Shown piece after piece: positions 35,429 to 37,848 of a DNA stretch of 37,848 nt (position 1 is the first letter of the stretch; each line of letters begins with the position of its first letter). The notes beneath the pieces were generated by a model. That model ran no database searches. It was given only the letters and a program-made list of their open reading frames with translations, and was not told the DNA's origin. This stretch comes from Candidatus Rokuibacteriota bacterium. GTDB lineage: Bacteria; Methylomirabilota; Methylomirabilia; Rokubacteriales; CSP1-6. The translations under genes and the position numbers were made by a program. The DNA lies in assembly GCA_003221515.1 (NCBI GenBank), contig QHSI01000138.1, positions 1 through 37,848 of the forward strand. Direction: 5' to 3'.

Positions 35429-36453
35429 CACCACCGGAGCAGCGCGCCCTCGGCGGCGAAGCCAGGACCGAGGGCGATCATCACGCCCCAGTCGCCCGGG
35501 ATCGGCGCCTCGTGACGGAGCGTCTCGTGCAGCACGAACAGGATCGTGGCGGACGACATGTTGCCGTAGTGCCGGAGCACCGTGCGCGAGTGGCCCACCT
35601 GTGCCTCGGAGAGCTCGAGCAGCGCGCACGCGCGATCGATCACGCGCCGTCCCGCGGAGTGCAGCACCCAGTGCGCGATGTCCTCCCGCTTGAGGCCCTG
35701 GGTCGTCATGAGGATCGCCGCCATCTCCCCCATCATGCCGGCGCCGATGCGCCGCACGTCCTTGGAGAGGATCACACGCGGCCGCCCGCCCGGGTACTCG
35801 AAGCCCATGGCGTCGAGGTGCTCGGGCCGGAAGAGCGTCCGGTGCGCGACGATCGAGGGCCCGGCGCCGTCACCGGCCACGGCCAGGGCGCCGGCGCCGT
35901 CGGCGAAGATCGCGTGGGCCACGGCGCTCTCGAGCCGGTCGTCCAGGAAGTAGGCGGCCGAGCAGATCTCGACGGCGACCACGAGCGCGCGGCGCGTCCG
36001 CGACGCGGCGACGTAGTTCGACGCCTGCTGGAGCGCCACCATCGCCGACGCGCACCCGGTGTCGCCCACGTGCACGCGCTGGACGTCGGGGCGGCAGCCG
36101 AGCCGCCCGATGAGGTGTGCGTCGAGGCTCGGGGTGAGGCGTCCGGTGCACGTGGTCGTCGCCAGGAAGTCCACGTCGCGCGCGTCCCAGCCCGCGTCCG
36201 CGAGCGCACGGCGCGCCGCCGACTCGCCGAGCTCGAGCGCGCCGGCGCGGAAGCGCGCGTTCAGCTCGTCCACCGACTCGTTCGGACGGAAGGTGGCGCG
36301 GTCGATACAGAGGTTGCGGCCCTCGATGTCACTGCGGGTGAAGAATCCCCGGCGCCCCTCGTCACGATAGCCGGCGAGCGCCAGCAGCTCGGCCTGCGTG
36401 AAGCGATTCGGCGGCGTCGCGGTGGCGACCGCCACGATCTTGGGGGCCGGCAT
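35428..36453 (-). CDS. Type III polyketide synthase (chalcone/alkylresorcinol synthase family)
   Basis: Homodimeric iterative condensing enzyme that extends an acyl-CoA starter with malonyl-CoA and cyclises it. 341 residues from ATG 36453, fixed by AGGAGG 4 nt upstream. The catalytic triad is complete: Cys134 in VHVGDTGCASAMVAL, His265 in HWVLHSAGRR, Asn298 in HYGNMSSATILF. The His-Asn spacing of 33 equals that of plant chalcone synthase. Asn rather than a FabH-type pair in the last motif and MGEMAAILMTTQGL support type III PKS over KAS III. First gene of a four-gene operon; likely product a pyrone, resorcinol or resorcylic acid with a lipid chain. Confidence 0.93.
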   Translation of the reverse strand: MPAPKIVAVATATPPNRFTQAELLALAGYRDEGRRGFFTRSDIEGRNLCIDRATFRPNESVDELNARFRAGALELGESAARRALADAGWDARDVDFLATTTCTGRLTPSLDAHLIGRLGCRPDVQRVHVGDTGCASAMVALQQASNYVAASRTRRALVVAVEICSAAYFLDDRLESAVAHAIFADGAGALAVAGDGAGPSIVAHRTLFRPEHLDAMGFEYPGGRPRVILSKDVRRIGAGMMGEMAAILMTTQGLKREDIAHWVLHSAGRRVIDRACALLELSEAQVGHSRTVLRHYGNMSSATILFVLHETLRHEAPIPGDWGVMIALGPGFAAEGALLRW

Positions 36454-36468
36454 CGATCCTCCTCGCAC

Positions 36469-36502
36469 TTCACGCATCGAGTAAATTTCACGCATCGAGT
36501 AA
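36469..36502. repeat. 18-bp direct repeat in the PKS / carbonic anhydrase divergent region
   Basis: TTCACGCATCGAGTAA occurs at 36469-36484 and again at 36487-36502, spaced 18 nt start to start. It lies 16 nt upstream of the PKS start and 38 nt before the carbonic anhydrase start, where regulation of either gene would act. On the minus strand the unit contains ATGCGTGAA in the PKS frame, so extra in-frame ATGs arise upstream. Confidence 0.9.
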
Positions 36503-36540
36503 GATGAGGGCACTCCGAGGATACTGCGAGGGTCCAGCCC

Positions 36541-37065
36541 ATGCCACTGTTCAGCTTCGAGGGCAAGAGTCCGAAGATCCACCCGACCGCGTTCATCGCG
36601 CCCACCGCCGTGATCGTCGGCGACGTCACGGTCGAGGAGCGCGCCTCCGTCTGGTACAACGCCGTGCTGCGCGGCGACTTCAACCCGATCGTGGTCGGCC
36701 GCGGCGCCAACGTGCAGGACTGCGCGGTCGTGCACGTCACCCCGCGCGGCGGGACCTCGATCGGCGCCGGCTCGACGGTCGGTCACAACTGCACGATCCA
36801 CGCGGCGACGCTCGGCGAGGAATGTCTGATCGGCAACGGCGCGACGGTGCTCGACGGCGCGCGCATCGGCGTGCGGGCGATGGTGGCCGCGGGCGCCCTG
36901 GTGACGCCGGAGACCGAGATCCCTGACGGTACGCTGGCGCTGGGCGCGCCCGCGAAGGTGCGCGGGCCGCTGGCCGGCACGCCGGCCGAGCGCTGGGTGC
37001 GCGCGAACCCCGAGGGCTACCAGGCCCTCGCCCAGCGCCACAAGGCGTCGGTCCAGCCCTGCTGA
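36541..37065 (+). CDS. Gamma-class carbonic anhydrase family protein
   Basis: Left-handed beta-helix trimer, cytoplasmic, predicted to hydrate CO2. 174 residues. Hexapeptide repeats run through most of the chain. Putative metal ligands are His65 (VVHVT), His82 and His87 (VGHNCTIHAA), the spacing seen in YrdA/CaiE/gamma-CA proteins; the RGDFNPI stretch at 44-50 is also conserved. Many members of this YrdA-like subgroup have little measured anhydrase activity. GAGGG precedes the ATG by 9 nt. The thioesterase gene follows 4 nt later. Confidence 0.92.
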   Translation: MPLFSFEGKSPKIHPTAFIAPTAVIVGDVTVEERASVWYNAVLRGDFNPIVVGRGANVQDCAVVHVTPRGGTSIGAGSTVGHNCTIHAATLGEECLIGNGATVLDGARIGVRAMVAAGALVTPETEIPDGTLALGAPAKVRGPLAGTPAERWVRANPEGYQALAQRHKASVQPC

Positions 37066-37069
37066 GGTC

Positions 37070-37486
37070 ATGAAGCCCCCGCTCGATCCGGCCGCGCTGA
37101 CCGCGCTGCATCGCGCCTGCCTTCCCGAGCTCCTGGGCATCCGGTTCGTCGAGGCTGCGCCCGATCGGCTCGTCGCCGAGCTCACGATCCGCGACGACCT
37201 GCGCACGGTCGGCGGCGCGCTGCACGGGGGCGCGATCATGGCCTTCGCCGACACCGTCGGGGCGACGGCGACGTTCATCAACCTGCCGCCCGGCGCGTCG
37301 ACGACGACGCTCGAGTCCAAGACCAACTTCTTCGCGGCCGGGCGCGACGGCGTCGTGCGCGCCGAGACGACGCCGCTGCACCGCGGCCGCACCACGATGG
37401 TGTGGCAGACGCGCGTGACGGACGCGTCGGGCCGACTCCTGGCGCAGGTGATCCAGACGCAGATGGTGCTGGCGCCCCCCGGTTGA
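37070..37486 (+). CDS. PaaI-type hotdog-fold thioesterase
   Basis: Predicted to hydrolyse acyl- or aryl-CoA thioesters. 138 residues. The hotdog motif TVGGALHGGAIMAFADTVGA includes HGG with the downstream acidic residue (Asp60) in the position of the catalytic carboxylate of PaaI-type enzymes. It starts 4 nt after the carbonic anhydrase and is likely co-transcribed. It lies divergent to the PKS operon, so a role in acyl-CoA supply or PKS editing is possible but unproven. Confidence 0.92.
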   Translation: MKPPLDPAALTALHRACLPELLGIRFVEAAPDRLVAELTIRDDLRTVGGALHGGAIMAFADTVGATATFINLPPGASTTTLESKTNFFAAGRDGVVRAETTPLHRGRTTMVWQTRVTDASGRLLAQVIQTQMVLAPPG

Positions 37487-37512
37487 CAGGGGCGCCTCGC
37501 CCCTGATAGCGT
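37483..37512 (+). promoter_or_regulatory. Promoter with a perfect dyad in its spacer
   Basis: TTGACA (37483-37488) overlaps the thioesterase stop codon. An 18-nt spacer leads to TAGCGT (37507-37512). The dyad CAGGGGCG (37487-37494) / CGCCCCTG (37498-37505) fills the spacer, starting inside the -35 box. In RNA the same bases form an 8-bp hairpin one base... directly after the stop codon, without a U tract, so a terminator role is also possible. Confidence 0.6.
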
Positions 37513-37574
37513 CCGCCGGCATCCCGTCCTGTTCCGTCCCTGGCCAATGTCCCGCAGCTCCGGGAGGGTGTCAG

Positions 37575-37848
37575 ATGGCGACAGGAATCCGACGACACCG
37601 GGCATTCGTCATCGCGGTCGCGCTCGCAATCGGTGGCCTGGCGGTCCCGCGCTTCGCGTCGGCCCAATCGACCGAGACCCCCCGCCGCGGGGGAATCTTG
37701 CTGGCGGCCATCGGCGCCGACGCGCCGGGCCTCGACCCGCACCAGGAGCAAACCTTCGCGACGCTCCAGCCGGTCGCCCCGCTCTACAGCACGCTCTTGC
37801 AGATCGATCCGTACAGCTACCCGAACGTGATCGGCGACGTGGCCAGCG
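37575..37848 (+). CDS. Family-5 extracellular solute-binding protein, N-terminus only
   Basis: Receptor of a peptide/nickel-type ABC importer. 91 codons are visible before the right edge. ATG 37575 has GGAGGG 7 nt upstream. Signal peptide MATGIRRHRAFVIAVALAIG continues to a cleavage site near FASAQ. The mature start is RRGGILLAAIGADAPGLDPH, typical of SBP family 5 (DppA/OppA), whose members begin with a strand and then 'LDP'. The ligand cannot be told from this part. Confidence 0.88.
   Translation, partial: MATGIRRHRAFVIAVALAIGGLAVPRFASAQSTETPRRGGILLAAIGADAPGLDPHQEQTFATLQPVAPLYSTLLQIDPYSYPNVIGDVAS

Noticed and set aside
36470-36505. Start of the PKS at an upstream in-frame ATG within the 18-bp repeat
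   Set aside because: The ATG at 36453 has AGGAGG at good spacing and gives the normal N-terminus; the upstream ones have no ribosome-binding site.

Overview
The window is high-GC bacterial DNA with tightly packed genes, frequent 1-4 nt stop/start overlaps (ATGA, GTGA, TGATG) and many GTG starts. Gene content and composition suggest an uncultivated lineage close to Candidatus Rokubacteria (Methylomirabilota). That placement is inferred from overall style, not from a marker gene in the window.

Layout. (a) 1-5052, minus: prfA, prmC, hisG, hisD, hisB and hisH (cut by the window edge), a translation-termination plus histidine operon. (b) 5202-12388, minus: rpmE with an intrinsic terminator, rho, a SurA/PrsA-type lipoprotein foldase, mfd, then rex. 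About 400 nt between mfd and rex carry no gene but hold nested repeats, one of which supplies the C-terminus of Rex. (c) 12456-14187, minus: a membrane-sector-only ATP synthase cluster (atpZ, atpI-like, atpB, atpE) running into rex. (d) 14213-23511, minus: ugpB-ugpA-ugpE-glpQ-glpK followed without a break by a second ABC importer (binding protein, ATPase, fused permease). Just upstream is glpD, 23676-25301. This is a glycerophosphodiester / glycerol-3-phosphate uptake and oxidation block with only one ABC ATPase gene for two importers. (e) 25376-31009, minus: nuoL-nuoM-nuoN plus a HAD phosphatase, detached from the rest of complex I. (f) 31062-32848: a small YnfA-type membrane protein divergent from an M23 peptidase. 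(g) 32872-36453, minus: a four-gene operon of type III polyketide synthase, methyltransferase, FAD-dependent oxidoreductase and RraA-like protein. The first three match the enzyme set that makes methylated phenolic lipids or quinones. (h) 36541-37848, plus: gamma-carbonic anhydrase, hotdog thioesterase and the start of a family-5 solute-binding protein.

Functional links: GlpQ releases glycerol-3-phosphate, Ugp imports it or its diesters, GlpK supplies it from glycerol, and GlpD passes its electrons to quinone, the same pool used by NuoLMN. The PKS operon may make an unusual lipid quinone or resorcinol. Rex, an NADH/NAD+ sensor, lies at the end of the Fo operon, and a partial Rex-like site overlaps the atpZ start.

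Regulatory DNA stands out. Several promoters have a -10 box placed so that transcription would begin at or next to the start codon (nuoL, glpD, the M23 peptidase). Tandem 20-bp palindromes overlap the glpD -35, an 18-bp direct repeat lies upstream of the PKS gene, a perfect dyad sits in the -35/-10 spacer of the last gene, and a perfect 16-bp-stem hairpin lies 7 nt before the rex start codon. No tRNA, rRNA, CRISPR array, transposase or integrase was seen.
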